Made by a program: the position numbers and the translations under genes. Positions 1-11,042 of a DNA stretch of 64,000 nucleotides are shown here, in pieces. The notes beneath the pieces are model-generated. The model was not told where the DNA came from, did no database searches, and saw nothing but the letters and a program-made list of their open reading frames with translations. The DNA comes from Romanomermis culicivorax. Taxonomy: Eukaryota; Nematoda; Enoplea; Mermithida; Mermithidae. Each line of letters opens with the position of its first letter. The stretch's first letter is position 1. The stretch covers positions 186,001 through 250,000 of the forward strand of contig CAWUHX010000263.1 of the NCBI GenBank assembly GCA_963922205.1, given 5' to 3'.

Positions 1-1075
1 CCCGTGATCCCTTAGATGTTTTCGGGTGCGCCCTCAAAACATCCAGAGTAATTCATTTTAACTGACTGAGTGTGTCAGAATAGCACCCTTGGTACCCGTG
101 CTCCTTCTCTCTCCCACTGTGTGACCAGCGAACCTCACTTCATCTCAGTGATCGGCAAACCCAGCCACCAGCTGTATATAATACTCCTAGAGAGTGTCCG
201 TTCTGTCCGGAATGCGGGCTCCCGTTTCGGACACGGCTGTAAGTTACTTGCGAATGTCGTCCAACACGGAACCTCTGTATAGTCCATCTCACTGTGCAGA
301 GATCGCAATCGCTCCTGGCGAGTGAGGCCCGTTGTGTAACTGTGCGACCCCTTTGCGTAACTGGGTTTGTAAATTAGTTTTGTCCCTATTCATTGCTCCC
401 TTTTAAGTTCACTTTCAGTTGTCCACATCCTTTTCACTTTATGCCACTTTATGCGCTACTCCTGGTGAGTAGGATCTTGCCGGCTACGAGTCCGCCTCGC
501 CCCAAGGTTTGTAAACTAGTACAGCGGTCGAACTTCCAGGAAAAACCCCTCCTGAGCGGGTTCATCCGTCATCTTATTTCTCGACAGGAAAACCGCCTTT
601 TCTCTCCTCTTATATCTAATCTTCTGCCCTTCTCGGCTACTCTGATTGCCGGGCCCAGGCCCCAATTCTATATCTTTGGTCGGGATCGATTCCCCCATAC
701 CTCAGGCCATGCCTCTGTCCATCACGGGCGACCAGATAAACTCCCTTCTGCGTCACCCTGGTGTACTCTGATCTTGCATCTTATAATCCTATTCCATTCT
801 AGCTCCCTTTTTCGTGGTCGCTAGTCTTAAGCTAAATCAAGTTTACGTCACAAACGCCGTCGCGCACGTGTTTTCCGAATTCACGCGCTCTTTCGCCGCG
901 AATTCAAAAGTAGTACTCACTTTCATTTTACACAATAGAGACACCCCGTCGTTCCTGCCGTCTCAGTACCCAGCCTGTACAGACCAGTGAGCCGCTCTCT
1001 ATTCAATTTGACTTAATTGCTTCATGGGCAAGGACGTCTGTTCTAACCACCTTACGGGAAAATGAACCCTCGGAC
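1..1075 (+). other. 5' leader of Gypsy-type retroelement
   Basis: This is untranslated sequence upstream of the gag start. It does not match the end of the 3' LTR at 10812-12259, so the 5' LTR and primer-binding site should lie left of the window. A TATA-like string (tatataat, about 175-182) is visible but its role is unknown. The open frame at 393-824 has no recognisable content and I treat it as chance. Confidence 0.55.
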
Positions 1076-2191
1076 ATGAAGTCAGAAGCTGATCTCCCTT
1101 CACAGATCGAGAACAAGGTCCAGGCAGCATTTGAGAATGCTCTTGTATCCCTCAACCAAAAGGTAGAGGCCATGAATGGTCGGAGGCACCCTCCTGTGTC
1201 CAGCTTTATGGCCCCTCCCACCTTTTCCGGTGCTTTTGGTGAGTCTATCACCTATTTTATGTCGCATCTTACTCGTTTCTTTACACTCCAGGGTGTAAGC
1301 GAAACGGATCATGCGTATAAAATCGCCTTTCTGGAGTCATGCCTCACGGGTCCTGCTCTTGCCTCCTATCGGGACTTCAGTAGCAGCACTCCAATACCTA
1401 CCCGCTACGAAGAGTTTACGGCTTTTCTACGGAGAGATTTTCCGGTAGGGCGCGACTCTGATCTGCATCAGCAGCTGATCCAAGATCGACTGCAGAAGCC
1501 GACAGAGTCCGCGATAGTCTACCTTGAGCACCTCAAGAGACTATCCAGGGTAGCGTATCCAGATCTCGCGACGGATGTCCGAGATTCTATCATCAAACCT
1601 ATCTTTCTGCGAGGATTGAAGCCGGTCCTCCGAGATAGTATCAAGTTTAGGGAGTTTACGACTCTTGAAGAGACACTCAAGGCAGCCTGTTACGCAGAAT
1701 CCCAAATCTTTCAGGACAAGATCCGGTACACTGCTCCTTCTAACGCCGTTTTCTCTTCAGAACCTAAACACGCCGGATATAATCCCAATATGCCTAACAG
1801 AAGCGCAAACAGTCGTCAGAGCAATGCTCCAACGTCGTCATCCTCCGCCGATGAGGTTCGCCGCTTGAAACAGGAAATGGCCAGGCTCACGGCCCACGTA
1901 GCGAAGCTCACGGCCCAGCAACATGCACCAGCGCCAATCCAACAGACGCCGCCTCCACAGCCGTCGACACCAAATCAGTCTGCCAGGCGACGCTCGTCGG
2001 GAGCACACCTTCAAACGTGCTCCTTCCACGGACTGTGTACACATAGCGACGCCGACTGCCGGGCCCAGAGTCCCACCGGTGCCGCTCCCGGTAACAACGC
2101 CGCTGACGGTGGTCGCTGTTATTTTTGCCGTACACGTGCCCACCCCACGGACCGATGTGATAGGCCATGCCCTCATTGTCATCAAGTGTGA
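1076..2191 (+). CDS. gag: Gag polyprotein (capsid and zinc-knuckle nucleocapsid) of a Ty3/Gypsy-type retroelement
   Basis: The 371-codon product would form the particle that packages the element RNA. Residues about 40-225 have the spacing and composition of a Retrotrans_gag capsid domain (YFMSHLTRFF, AYKIAFLESCLTGPA, FLRGLKPVLRD). A Pro/Gln/Ser-rich linker with a short heptad-like segment (EVRRLKQEMARLTAHVAKL) follows. The C-terminus is Cys/His-rich, with one clear CX2CX4HX4C knuckle (CYFCRTRAHPTDRC) and a partial CPHC motif at the end. The start is the ATG at 1076, the first in this open frame. The 3' end overlaps the next ORF by 25 bases in a -1 frame, which suggests ribosomal frameshifting for downstream products, but I see no classic slippery heptamer. 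Family assignment is firm; the frameshift is inferred. Confidence 0.85.
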   Translation: MKSEADLPSQIENKVQAAFENALVSLNQKVEAMNGRRHPPVSSFMAPPTFSGAFGESITYFMSHLTRFFTLQGVSETDHAYKIAFLESCLTGPALASYRDFSSSTPIPTRYEEFTAFLRRDFPVGRDSDLHQQLIQDRLQKPTESAIVYLEHLKRLSRVAYPDLATDVRDSIIKPIFLRGLKPVLRDSIKFREFTTLEETLKAACYAESQIFQDKIRYTAPSNAVFSSEPKHAGYNPNMPNRSANSRQSNAPTSSSSADEVRRLKQEMARLTAHVAKLTAQQHAPAPIQQTPPPQPSTPNQSARRRSSGAHLQTCSFHGLCTHSDADCRAQSPTGAAPGNNAADGGRCYFCRTRAHPTDRCDRPCPHCHQV

Positions 2192-5100
2192 GTGCAACGA
2201 TCAACTGCTGTCCACAGCGCAATCCGGCAAACACGGGTGAGAATGTCTACCAAGATACTGGTTATTCTTCCCAGGGGACAAATGTGTATCACCAGAGAAA
2301 TGGTTATCACCCTCCTAACGGGATGGGAAACCAATATCGGCAGCCCATACATCGCAACAATGCCGTTGGGGCTACCGATGGCCCTCCTCATCCAGATCCT
2401 CTTGACCTGGATGATGAGGCACTCGCTGAACACCTGACAGATTCTTCACAACAGTGTTATCCTGTCTGCGTAATCAGTATTGGATTTTCAGCGGTCCAAG
2501 CAGCCCAGGTACCCGTACCGATAAATGTATCGGACATACCGCTGCCACCACCACCACCAAAGTATGCGATGCCGGTCACTCTGGACCCCTCGACGACACC
2601 GCAGTTTGTTGGCCATGCTAACATCCTCGCATCGTATCGCATCCCCAAGATTAAGACTGCCGAGCCAGCTCCAGCCGCAAATACAACGTCTTCGGCGCCA
2701 CCGGCCCGCATCGTCCCTCCAGGACCACCGCCTTTGATCCCCACCGATTCGGCTACGGAAGTCCTCGACCAGGTCGAGCCCATGAATTTGTCAGGTATAC
2801 TACCTTCTTCTTCAGGTGATCCTAGAGTAGGAACCAGAAATCTATCTCAGTCCACGACTCTATCAATTTCTTGTTCACAGCGCCATCGCACCTCCAAGAC
2901 GCGATGTTGGCCATCTGGTCAGTTGACCTGGCCAAGAAATACCCGCATTTGCCATGGACCCTGCTCAACGAGCCATCGCATGTGGAAGCGCTCATGGCTG
3001 CTGACGTGGTGCTTGCGGCACCTGTTTCAATGCGACTCTTACGACCCCACGTCGCCTGACGGGCACTCGAGTTCATTGCCAATGGGACTATCACAATCTC
3101 GCCCGTCGAGAAGTTTTTATTGGACGGGGAGCCATCCTCGCCTTCGGTCGATGCCGTCCGCCGAGCAGTCAAACAGGCCAGTCGGATCCTCCTGCCTGCT
3201 GTCGCCGCTACATCACCGACAGCAGCGCCCCCTGTTGCCGCGACATCGCCAACAAAAATGGACATTACTGCTTCCTCGCCCCCGGCCAAGGAACCCGCGA
3301 ATGATCCTACACCGCCCGCAACAGCCCAAAATACATCGTCGGCAACAGCCCAAGCCAAATCGCCGGCGCCAGCCCAAGAGACATCTCCGACCGCTGCGAC
3401 CAAGTCGCCCGTCGTCGAACACATGGCCGTCGACGAGACCTTACGTCCGGTTAACGAAGATGTCAGCATCGTTGAGGAATCTCCGTTCCCAACGGCAGTC
3501 GCCCCACGGTCGCCAAAAATCGGTATCCTCCGGGAAATCCACCCGTGTGGTGGATTGGTCCTCGATTTCCCCGGCCAGGAACCCATCTCGTCCGACAGCG
3601 ACGAAGAAGAAATCTGACACTGCCCCTCAGGCCAGATTTGTGGAAATGAGTGAACACTTACAAATTACGTTTGTACAGTTGTTTTTGATAATAAAATTGA
3701 CCTTGGTAGCATCACTGTTTCTAGGGGTGAGTTTGTCAGCACCGGCGGCTCAGTATCAATTTTGCAGTCTCTCAAGAAGCGGACATCCACTTGAGTTACC
3801 CCAGCGTGTAGAGTGTAAACCACCGCAATCTTCATGGAGCCCGCGGCGCATGAATGTTACGGTGTATGTCCCTAGCTCAGACCCGATTACAACCACAGCG
3901 TGGAAATGCACATTGCGCTCCCGCAAAGTCTGCACCAACACTGGCTTCTTCGGCTCTAGGGGCATCACTGCAGACGTCATTACCACTCAGCACATAGCGC
4001 CTGCGGCATGCACGCTAGCACATCGCACTAAGATGTTTGGTTCACAAAAACTTGTCGGCATTCGCCCTGGCTTTTATAGCACAAACCAAACATTGGAAGT
4101 GATGTACGAATGGTGCTGCAGCGACGTCTGCAAGACAGTGACTAACCTCTTCATCGAGGAGGGACAAGTCGCTTCGTGGGACGGCACTACGGCCCTAAGC
4201 ACCTTAGGCGATGTAGGTGGATGCAGTCCCACTGCAGGCCAGTGCACTACTCCAGACGGGGTCATTGTCTGGCCTGCACAAAACTTCACGGCGCGGTGTC
4301 ATTATCACCCCAAGGGAAATTTCACTGCGTCCATGTCAGGGAACCACGTCATCATCGATGATCTACAGGTTGCCCTCAAGATCCCGGGAAACTCCCGTGT
4401 CTTCCAACTGTGCCCAGAACTACGTTCCACCACAGTCCGGACGGATCAGGGTCTTCTCCTTCGCATCCACGGGAGATACAATTTGACCCAAAACTTGTTC
4501 AGAATGGCAAAGGACACCCGTCCCGATCCTGTCAATGCCAAACTGAACTATCTGGCTCAGCAGATCAAGGAGTTGGAAATTAACGGTTTCCGGTTCACGT
4601 GGCTTGAGCTCTGCTCTCACGCTCAACGCTATCTTGATCTGACTTGGCAGTTGCTTCGCTTCGACCCTACCTTGGGTGCCCGGGCATTCCTCCAGAGGAA
4701 TGACCTGACGGCGGAATTCACAGGCGACGCACTGACAATATGGCCGTGTCAGAAGGTCAACGCCACCTACGTTTACCACTCGTACCGGGTGGGAAACGTT
4801 TGCTACAAGTACTTACCTGTACAGGTCGGCGGCACCATCTACTTCGCCACCCCCGGTGGTCCGGATCTCATTAAATCTAGCCCAGTTGTGCCGTGTCATC
4901 ACCACTTTACAGGGATTTTCCGAAATGGCTCGGGCTGGTTTACTGAGTCTGGCGCAGTCCATGTGAGCCACATCCCACTGGAACTCTTCTGGAAGCATCG
5001 TTTCAACATCACTCACGTCGAGGCACCGGCGCTCTTCCATGACCAGTTGGCGATGACCCCTTCAAACTTTGCCTTCTTTAAACAGTATGTTTATAAGACT

Positions 5101-8100
5101 GAGCAAATTGAAGCGGTACTCAACCGGCTGGTAAACTTTACCACTGGTCTGTCCCTGCAACCAGACGCCATTTACCAGGCCTTTGCAGGGGTAGGAACCG
5201 ACATCAAGGCCTCTCTGGAAGGTGTCCGTTTGGCAGCAAACCATGTTATTACGGGTCAACAACAGACCCTCGCCCAGGGCTTGCATGCTGTCCTGAGCGG
5301 GCCGGTCCAATTGATCCTTAACATCCTAATTACCCTGACAGTGCTGATCGGTGTCGGATACCTTGCCTATCTCGGTGTATCTTATTATCTCAGCTATCGT
5401 CTGCGGAGCAAACAGGTCAGGTTTGTTAGCCGTTTCTCCCCGTTGGGTCTTTACCGCAAAGTCCAACGCTGGATCGGTTTTCACTATGTGCAAAACGATG
5501 TGCCCTCCCAGCTTGACCGAATCACACCGTGTTTCGTCGTGCTGTTGGATACCAAGGAAACTCCTGCTTTCCTTGACACGGGTTGCTCCCGCACTATCAT
5601 TAGCCAACGCCTTCATAAGGCCTTGGCTAAAGAAAGTCCGAAGGCGGTCATGGCGTTCCAGCAACATCACGACTTTAACCCATTGATGAGCATCAATGGT
5701 AAAGCCGTTCATACCATCCTTTCGGGACCATATGAAATCATGTTGCCCGGAAACCGCCAGCCGAACACACGGATCGATATACATCTCCATGTGTGCAAGA
5801 CTACGTCTCCCTTCTGGGCACCTGTTGACCTCATACTCGGACTGGACTTCTTAGAACAGTTCAAGAACATTATGTTTGACTACCAATGTAATGTTTGTCG
5901 GCTGGACGCGGTAGAATTACCCCTCCTGCTGACCACGCCGGAGATTGACCAGATCGACCCCTGGTGGGAGAACACCCGTGCTCTCTCACGAAGCTCACAC
6001 AGGTCGGGATCACGATCGCGGTCCAGGGCTTCGTCCATCTCTCAGCCACACTCACGGGCCTCCTCAATTGCCTCATCACGTGGGTCAACTAGGGGATCCA
6101 GGGCCTCTTCTAGACGGGCAAGTCGTCATTTGTCAACCTTGCACGGGTCAGGTTGCCCTCGACCTCCGCCTGGAAACTCTCCAGTCACGCTAGAGAAAGG
6201 CCGATACCGTGAGCCAAGTGATTCAGATGCTCCGGCATCACCCGTGCCAAACGCGCCACCGCTATCGGACACCGAGATTGAATCACTAGGAGCTACTCAG
6301 AGCCCAAGGGACCACTCAGACCACGTGCTTACGGTACAGGATGAGTCCACCCTTCTCAATGACCCAGAACCCTCCATCGGATACGCTCTAGTAGGTCTAC
6401 TACGTCGTATGGGACTGCCGATTCCAAAGCGGTCCAGTAAGACCAAACACACTAGTGGTGCCACCACACCTGATTCCGGTCATGTGGTCTCTGCTTTTTA
6501 CCCAAATGATATTCGGACTACCCATATCAAAGTTCTCCTCAACAATTGGGTAGAAGCAAAGGCACTGGTCGACACAGGAGCTGTTTTCTCACTCCTGGAC
6601 CACAAGTTAGCGGCCCAGCTGCCCAACTTGACACTTTTACCAACCAGGGCTCGTCCTATCACAGCCAACGGGTCCCCGATCCCACTGCTAGGAGCAGCCT
6701 ACATCACGGTTACAATGGCTGATGTCTCTGAACGGATTCAGGTCCAAATACAGGAGAACTGTTCAGCTGAACTGGTCCTTGGAACAAACTTCCTCGGCCG
6801 GTTCAATTGTGTCAGCTTGAACTGGGAGAAGTCCTTCCTCCAGTTCAAAGAAAGTAGAATCCCCTGTGACGGTCTCATCCACAGCCCACCTTCTGCCCGC
6901 GGCGCCTTGCCCCTGAAGGACTTGGTAATTCTGGAGCCTTGCTCCCTGACAGGATTCACTGTACCTGTTCCACCAATCTATACGAACGTACCTGAGGTGG
7001 CCTTCTTTCCGAAGCACCTCACCGGGTCTCAGAGACACGTATATTTCGCTGGAAGCGTGAGTAGCGTGACCAACGGTCACATACCACTTCAAGTAGTTAA
7101 CCCGAATACGCATTCCGTGGTTCTCTACCCACACATGACCATCGGTCATGTGCAAATGCATAGTGAGCCCTCACGGGAATCACCGGTCGACTCAGACACC
7201 GTCCTCGATCATCGGTGGGTCGAGGCCAATGCTGTAATCTCACCGGACATCTCCCCTCGGGACCGGGCAGCCTTACTCGACCTGCTGGTTGCATACACCG
7301 ACCTTTATGCTATTGATGAAAAGGACACAGGTTCCACTGATCTCGTCCAGCACGAAATCAGCACGGGCGATGCCCGCCCAGTCCCCCGTTTCCCTTACCT
7401 GTCCTCACCTAAGGAGAAGGATCTCATCATGCAGGAGGTCAAGGCGCTCCAGGAGAAAGGTATTATTCGGCCGAGCACGTCTCCGTGGGCTACTAATACT
7501 GTCCTGGTGCATAAGAAAAACGGTTCTCACCGTATGTGTGTTGACTTTCGTGGTCTTAACGAGGTCACGAAAAAGGATGTCTACCCTCTCCCATGGATAG
7601 ATGACATTCTCGACACACTCAAGGGTATGAAGTACTTCACTACCCTTGACCAGGCTAACGCTTATTGGTCAATCCCGATTGCCGAGGCGGATAAAGAAAA
7701 GACTGCATTTAATACACCTATTGGACTTTACGAATTCAATTATTTGCCGTTCGGTTTATGCAACGCGCCAGGGACATTTCAATGCCTTATGGACCTCCTC
7801 CTTACTGGAATCCAATGGCGCACGGTTCTGACCTATCTCGACGACATTTTGGTGTTCGGGAACTCTCACACCCAAATGCTTGAGCACCTGGCAGATGTGT
7901 TCGCCCGTCTTCGCCGGGGTGGAATGAAGCTCAGACTGAGCAAGTGCAAATTCTCGCACTCAGAGGTAGAATACCTAGGCTATCGCATCTCACAGAGCGG
8001 CCTAGAACCTGACCAAGCCAAGCTGGCCGCCGTCCAAAACCTACCCATTCCACAAAACGCCAAAGACATCAAGTCCTTCCTAGGCCTCGTGTCTTACTAC

Positions 8101-8898
8101 AGGCGTTTCATCCCTGGTTGTGCCCGGCTCAGCGAGCCCCTCACCAAGCTCTTACGGAAGGAAACTACTTTCCAGTGGTCAAAACCTCAGCAGGAGGCGT
8201 TCGATGAACTCCGCCGCCTGCTGACCAACCCTCCTATCCTGCGCCATCCGGACTTTTCGAAATCCTTCATCCTTCAAACTGATGCGAGTATTTCGGGGAT
8301 AGGAGCGGTTCTTAGCCAGTTAGACGAAAATGGATACGACCATCCTGTCGCGTACGCCAGCCGAGGGTTAACAGCGGCCGAGAAAAACTACTCCATTACA
8401 GAACTGGAAACTCTCGCTGTTGTCCATTTCGTCAAGCACTTTCGACCATACCTCTTCCAGCACGAGGTGGTCATTCAGACTGACCATACCGCGGTCAAAG
8501 CAGTGTTGGAGAAGCCTAACCCCTCTGCTCGGATCGCTCGGTGGGGACTCGCGCTCGCCGAATTCAAACTGACAATTCGGCTGCGAAATGGTCAGTCTAA
8601 TGGTAATGCTGACGCATTATCATGCCTGCCGGATCCTAACTCCCTCACCGGTCAGAGTATTGATGATACTCCCCTCTACAGACCTGAGGGGCATGTTATG
8701 ATGATCACCGATGGTGCGCAGCACCTGGCGAGATCAAGGCCCTTGACCGATGGTGTGCAGCACCTGGCGCGTTCAAGTAATTCAGCACCGATCACTGTTG
8801 TGCAGAGGGCCCGGTACCATCAGAGTCCTATGCCGAGATATCCGTTGGTGCGCAGCACCCCGACCTTTTCGCTGCTCAGCTGGAGGATCCAGAGTTAG
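2167..8898 (+). CDS. pol: Giant ORF2: linker, envelope-like glycoprotein, two retropepsin motifs, reverse transcriptase and RNase H
   Basis: A single 2243-codon frame. Residues 1-220 are Pro-rich. About 221-490 is Arg/Pro/Ser-rich and may be an off-frame reading. Residues 494-1085 are an envelope-like ectodomain with a signal peptide and a C-terminal membrane helix. A first retropepsin motif, FLDTGCS, has its Asp at 1137. An RS-rich stretch follows (about 1275-1330), then a second motif, LVDTGAV, with Asp at 1469. Reverse transcriptase starts near 1726 and has catalytic YLDD (Tyr at 1890). RNase H has QTDAS (Asp at 2039), the ELET motif and a terminal NADALS motif. The RT block is plainly Ty3/Gypsy. 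The final ~25-50 codons drift out of frame with integrase, which continues in the -1 frame. This is far longer than ordinary Gypsy pol ORFs because of the envelope insertion. Whether one polyprotein is made, or the envelope comes from a spliced mRNA, cannot be read from DNA. Confidence 0.85.
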   Translation: MPSLSSSVSATINCCPQRNPANTGENVYQDTGYSSQGTNVYHQRNGYHPPNGMGNQYRQPIHRNNAVGATDGPPHPDPLDLDDEALAEHLTDSSQQCYPVCVISIGFSAVQAAQVPVPINVSDIPLPPPPPKYAMPVTLDPSTTPQFVGHANILASYRIPKIKTAEPAPAANTTSSAPPARIVPPGPPPLIPTDSATEVLDQVEPMNLSGILPSSSGDPRVGTRNLSQSTTLSISCSQRHRTSKTRCWPSGQLTWPRNTRICHGPCSTSHRMWKRSWLLTWCLRHLFQCDSYDPTSPDGHSSSLPMGLSQSRPSRSFYWTGSHPRLRSMPSAEQSNRPVGSSCLLSPLHHRQQRPLLPRHRQQKWTLLLPRPRPRNPRMILHRPQQPKIHRRQQPKPNRRRQPKRHLRPLRPSRPSSNTWPSTRPYVRLTKMSASLRNLRSQRQSPHGRQKSVSSGKSTRVVDWSSISPARNPSRPTATKKKSDTAPQARFVEMSEHLQITFVQLFLIIKLTLVASLFLGVSLSAPAAQYQFCSLSRSGHPLELPQRVECKPPQSSWSPRRMNVTVYVPSSDPITTTAWKCTLRSRKVCTNTGFFGSRGITADVITTQHIAPAACTLAHRTKMFGSQKLVGIRPGFYSTNQTLEVMYEWCCSDVCKTVTNLFIEEGQVASWDGTTALSTLGDVGGCSPTAGQCTTPDGVIVWPAQNFTARCHYHPKGNFTASMSGNHVIIDDLQVALKIPGNSRVFQLCPELRSTTVRTDQGLLLRIHGRYNLTQNLFRMAKDTRPDPVNAKLNYLAQQIKELEINGFRFTWLELCSHAQRYLDLTWQLLRFDPTLGARAFLQRNDLTAEFTGDALTIWPCQKVNATYVYHSYRVGNVCYKYLPVQVGGTIYFATPGGPDLIKSSPVVPCHHHFTGIFRNGSGWFTESGAVHVSHIPLELFWKHRFNITHVEAPALFHDQLAMTPSNFAFFKQYVYKTEQIEAVLNRLVNFTTGLSLQPDAIYQAFAGVGTDIKASLEGVRLAANHVITGQQQTLAQGLHAVLSGPVQLILNILITLTVLIGVGYLAYLGVSYYLSYRLRSKQVRFVSRFSPLGLYRKVQRWIGFHYVQNDVPSQLDRITPCFVVLLDTKETPAFLDTGCSRTIISQRLHKALAKESPKAVMAFQQHHDFNPLMSINGKAVHTILSGPYEIMLPGNRQPNTRIDIHLHVCKTTSPFWAPVDLILGLDFLEQFKNIMFDYQCNVCRLDAVELPLLLTTPEIDQIDPWWENTRALSRSSHRSGSRSRSRASSISQPHSRASSIASSRGSTRGSRASSRRASRHLSTLHGSGCPRPPPGNSPVTLEKGRYREPSDSDAPASPVPNAPPLSDTEIESLGATQSPRDHSDHVLTVQDESTLLNDPEPSIGYALVGLLRRMGLPIPKRSSKTKHTSGATTPDSGHVVSAFYPNDIRTTHIKVLLNNWVEAKALVDTGAVFSLLDHKLAAQLPNLTLLPTRARPITANGSPIPLLGAAYITVTMADVSERIQVQIQENCSAELVLGTNFLGRFNCVSLNWEKSFLQFKESRIPCDGLIHSPPSARGALPLKDLVILEPCSLTGFTVPVPPIYTNVPEVAFFPKHLTGSQRHVYFAGSVSSVTNGHIPLQVVNPNTHSVVLYPHMTIGHVQMHSEPSRESPVDSDTVLDHRWVEANAVISPDISPRDRAALLDLLVAYTDLYAIDEKDTGSTDLVQHEISTGDARPVPRFPYLSSPKEKDLIMQEVKALQEKGIIRPSTSPWATNTVLVHKKNGSHRMCVDFRGLNEVTKKDVYPLPWIDDILDTLKGMKYFTTLDQANAYWSIPIAEADKEKTAFNTPIGLYEFNYLPFGLCNAPGTFQCLMDLLLTGIQWRTVLTYLDDILVFGNSHTQMLEHLADVFARLRRGGMKLRLSKCKFSHSEVEYLGYRISQSGLEPDQAKLAAVQNLPIPQNAKDIKSFLGLVSYYRRFIPGCARLSEPLTKLLRKETTFQWSKPQQEAFDELRRLLTNPPILRHPDFSKSFILQTDASISGIGAVLSQLDENGYDHPVAYASRGLTAAEKNYSITELETLAVVHFVKHFRPYLFQHEVVIQTDHTAVKAVLEKPNPSARIARWGLALAEFKLTIRLRNGQSNGNADALSCLPDPNSLTGQSIDDTPLYRPEGHVMMITDGAQHLARSRPLTDGVQHLARSSNSAPITVVQRARYHQSPMPRYPLVRSTPTFSLLSWRIQS
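2826..3617 (+). pseudogene. Overlapping +3-frame reading inside ORF2, protein-like but with one stop
   Basis: In this frame the translation has ordinary protein character, for example [21 protein letters not shown] and [19 protein letters not shown]. It continues into an Ala/Pro/Thr-rich stretch and an acidic end (SSDSDEEEI). The frame used by ORF2 over the same bases is an Arg/Pro/Ser-rich string typical of reading GC-rich codons out of frame. One TGA at 3058-3060 interrupts the protein-like frame. The ancestral Gag-proximal coding frame may therefore run here, with frameshifts on both sides having let ORF2 stay open by chance. Overprinting of two real proteins is the alternative. Codon-position statistics on related copies would decide. 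Confidence 0.4.
3618..3631 (+). promoter_or_regulatory. Possible 3' splice site just upstream of the envelope ATG
   Basis: A short pyrimidine tract ending in ctcag (tgcccctcag, AG at 3629-3630) sits 16 bases before the envelope ATG at 3646. A second candidate, ttcttcttcag, ends at about 2815. Either could pair with the strong donor in the LTR to make a subgenomic envelope mRNA. This is sequence-based inference only. Confidence 0.3.
3646..5490 (+). CDS. Envelope-like membrane glycoprotein segment inside ORF2
   Basis: From an in-frame ATG at 3646 the reading has a hydrophobic signal-like segment ([17 protein letters not shown]), then about 530 residues rich in Cys pairs. At least eight N-glycosylation sequons are visible (NVT, NQT, NFT, NLT, NAT, NGS, NIT). 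Near the end is a helical segment with Gln/Leu heptads, then a strongly hydrophobic helix at about 5311-5385 ([20 protein letters not shown]) and a basic tail. This is the layout of a type I membrane fusion glycoprotein. The spacing around [10 protein letters not shown] and the following PC motif reminds me of chuvirus-type (Jingchuvirales) glycoproteins captured by LTR elements. That is recollection only and needs a profile search. The retropepsin DTG follows the tail within about 60 codons and no stop separates them. The membrane glycoprotein call is fairly secure; its viral family is not. Confidence 0.65.
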
Positions 8899-8942
8899 CC
8901 GACATCATTCGCTCTCTTAAGCCTCTGGGCAACCTGAATGAT

Positions 8943-10214
8943 GTGCGAGGCTACCATCTGTTGGATAACGTTCTTCAGAAATGGACAGGCGAGTCCAATA
9001 AGATTGTCATACCCAAATCCATGGTTACTACCATTATCCGGGCTCATGATGATGACATCTTAGCTGGACACTTTGGTGCTAAACGTACTGCGCGGCTCAT
9101 TGCTCGCAGATACCACTGGCCTTCCCTCAGTCGGGATGTCAAGTCCTTCTGTCAGCGGTGTGATCTTTGCCAACGGAATAAGCCCGCTCGACAGAAAACC
9201 ACTGCGACCCTGAAACCTATCACCATCACGGGACCGTTTCATCGGGTAGGTGTCGACTGTATGGGACCAATGACCACTAGTGAAGCTGGCAACCGTTTCA
9301 TCGTAGTCTTCATCGACTACTTTACAAAATGGGTCGAGGCTTTTGCTACTCCAGACATCACTGTGCACACCATAGCCCGGCTGTTTGTAACGCAAATTGT
9401 CTGCCGGCACAGGGCACCGCAGATTCTTCAGTCAGATCGTGGCACTGATTTCACATCAAAACTGATGACTGAGATCACTGCGATCTGCGCAACGAAGAAG
9501 ATCCACTCTACCGCCTATCATCCGATGACCAACGGCGAGGTGGAAAGAGCTAATCAGACGCTAGCCACACGGCTACGTATGTATGTTCATCAAGGACATA
9601 CCGATTGGGATGAACACCTACCATACGCTGTGTTTGCCGTCAATATCAGCATGAATGAGTTAACAGGGTACTCGCCCTTTGAACTCATGTACGGTCGCAC
9701 ACCCATGCTCCCTGTTGATGCCCCGCTCTCATTCAACCCTCCGGCCCATATCATTAATGTTTCCTCATATGATATGGAGGTCAAACGTCATTTCACGAAT
9801 GCGTTAACCTTAATCCAGAGTCGGATTGAGAAAGCACAGGAGACCTATGCACGGTCGTACGACCGGAAGGCACATGATGTCTCGTACAAAGTAGGGGATC
9901 AGGTGTTCAAACTGCGCACCTCCAGCAAACGTGGACTCACTCCTAAATTGCTGCCCATCTACGATGGGCCCTACCTGGTAACAAGTGTGGCATACCCCAA
10001 TGTCACACTTCGTCTCGAGACGGATCAGGAAGACACTGTACATGTCAACCAGCTTCGACTTTACGTGTCCCCTGAACAACTGAGTGAAGCAGAGGATACA
10101 CCTCCCACTTCACAGGCAACAGATTCGGCACCCTTATTGTATCCTTCAATAAGCCGGGACTTTACACCGAATTTGATTGACCCACATCTTGATGCAGAGG
10201 TCCCCGACCCTTAA
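8943..10214 (+). CDS. int: Integrase of the Gypsy-type element
   Basis: The 423-codon frame carries an HHCC zinc-binding domain (HX~H in AHDDDILAGHFG, then CQRCDLC), the catalytic core and a C-terminal GPY/F module (YDGPYLVTS). Core residues are Asp in VGVDCMG, Asp in QSDRGTDF and Glu in NGEVERANQ. It inserts the cDNA into the host genome. The frame is open well upstream of the first ATG, to about 8790, and reads plausible RNase H-integrase linker there ([16 protein letters not shown]). Integrase is therefore the continuation of pol after a -1 shift, not an independent gene. Either a single-base indel between about 8700 and 8820 has broken pol, or the shift is programmed. The shift falls in or next to three near-repeats of a GAQH/GVQH-coding segment, where slippage would be easy. 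Confidence 0.85.
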   Translation: MRGYHLLDNVLQKWTGESNKIVIPKSMVTTIIRAHDDDILAGHFGAKRTARLIARRYHWPSLSRDVKSFCQRCDLCQRNKPARQKTTATLKPITITGPFHRVGVDCMGPMTTSEAGNRFIVVFIDYFTKWVEAFATPDITVHTIARLFVTQIVCRHRAPQILQSDRGTDFTSKLMTEITAICATKKIHSTAYHPMTNGEVERANQTLATRLRMYVHQGHTDWDEHLPYAVFAVNISMNELTGYSPFELMYGRTPMLPVDAPLSFNPPAHIINVSSYDMEVKRHFTNALTLIQSRIEKAQETYARSYDRKAHDVSYKVGDQVFKLRTSSKRGLTPKLLPIYDGPYLVTSVAYPNVTLRLETDQEDTVHVNQLRLYVSPEQLSEAEDTPPTSQATDSAPLLYPSISRDFTPNLIDPHLDAEVPDP

Positions 10215-10248
10215 TTCAAGATGCATTCTCTTCATTGTCCCCGCTTAC

Positions 10249-10813
10249 GGACGAGGACGTCCTTTTTCGAAGGACCGCCGTGCCCCTCACGAAGTATCCA
10301 CTCTTGTCCATGCTGGATCTTAGTGGATAGAAGAGAACGTTCAGCAACCAAAGCATCACGCCTTAGGCGCATCCTCACGCGATAGCCTACACTTCACTGG
10401 GTGCATCCTCTGCGATAACCCGACAATCTACACTTCACTGGGTGCATCCTCTGCGATAACCCGACAATCTGTACCTCACTGGGTGCATCCTCTGCGATAA
10501 CCCAAAAATCTGTACCTCGCTGGGCGCATCCTCTGCGATAGCCTACATCCTGCCCTGAAAATTTTTCTTTTCTGTGTTCTAGACTGTCGCACAGGATATT
10601 CAATGTCTGCAACTTCATGCATCAACAACCTCCGGTTACCATACCGCCGAACGAATTACGACCAAAGAAGGTTCCATCCGTCAACAACCCAACGGACCTA
10701 TTCGACCACCCGCCGTCGCACCTTGGAACGACCCACGACCACGGACACGCCGCACAAACCTCACTACTAACCACTGCAAGGACGAGGACGCCCTTTTTCG
10801 AAGGACCGCCGTG
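10249..10813 (+). repeat. Duplicated 34-bp segment flanking the 3' untranslated region
   Basis: A 34-bp string beginning ggacgaggacg and containing cctttttcgaagg occurs at 10249-10282 and again at 10780-10813 with one difference. The second copy directly abuts the LTR start at 10812, where the polypurine primer should lie. The first copy is 35 bases after the integrase stop. It may be a duplicated plus-strand priming region, but the purine run is short. Confidence 0.6.
10389..10552 (+). repeat. 41-bp tandem repeat, four units, between integrase and the 3' LTR
   Basis: Four units start at 10389, 10430, 10471 and 10512. Each contains ctgggtgcatcctctgcgat or a close variant; a partial unit precedes them at about 10362-10388. 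The first two are nearly identical and the last is most diverged. Function is unknown. Confidence 0.85.
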
Positions 10814-11042
10814 TCACGTGCCGCTCAATTCTCCAACGTCACGTGATTCCGATCATGCCGACATTTTGTTATTTGTTTCATGTTTCGTTTATTACTCGAT
10901 CATGCTTTTGTTTAGTTCATTTTTACACATGCATTTTACCCTCGTTTTTATATTTTTCATGCATTTCTATGTTTCGTTTTGTTGTATTTTATTACAAACG
11001 CGGGCTACAGTAGGCCCTTTAGCTAAAAAACTTCCGCCAGTC

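Noticed and set aside
393..824. 143-codon frame in the retroelement leader
   Set aside because: No domain, and it overlaps nothing conserved elsewhere in the window. Likely chance in a GC-richer leader.
1..840. 5' LTR inside the window
   Set aside because: No alignment to 10812-12259 or 34801-36282 could be found, so the LTR must lie further left.
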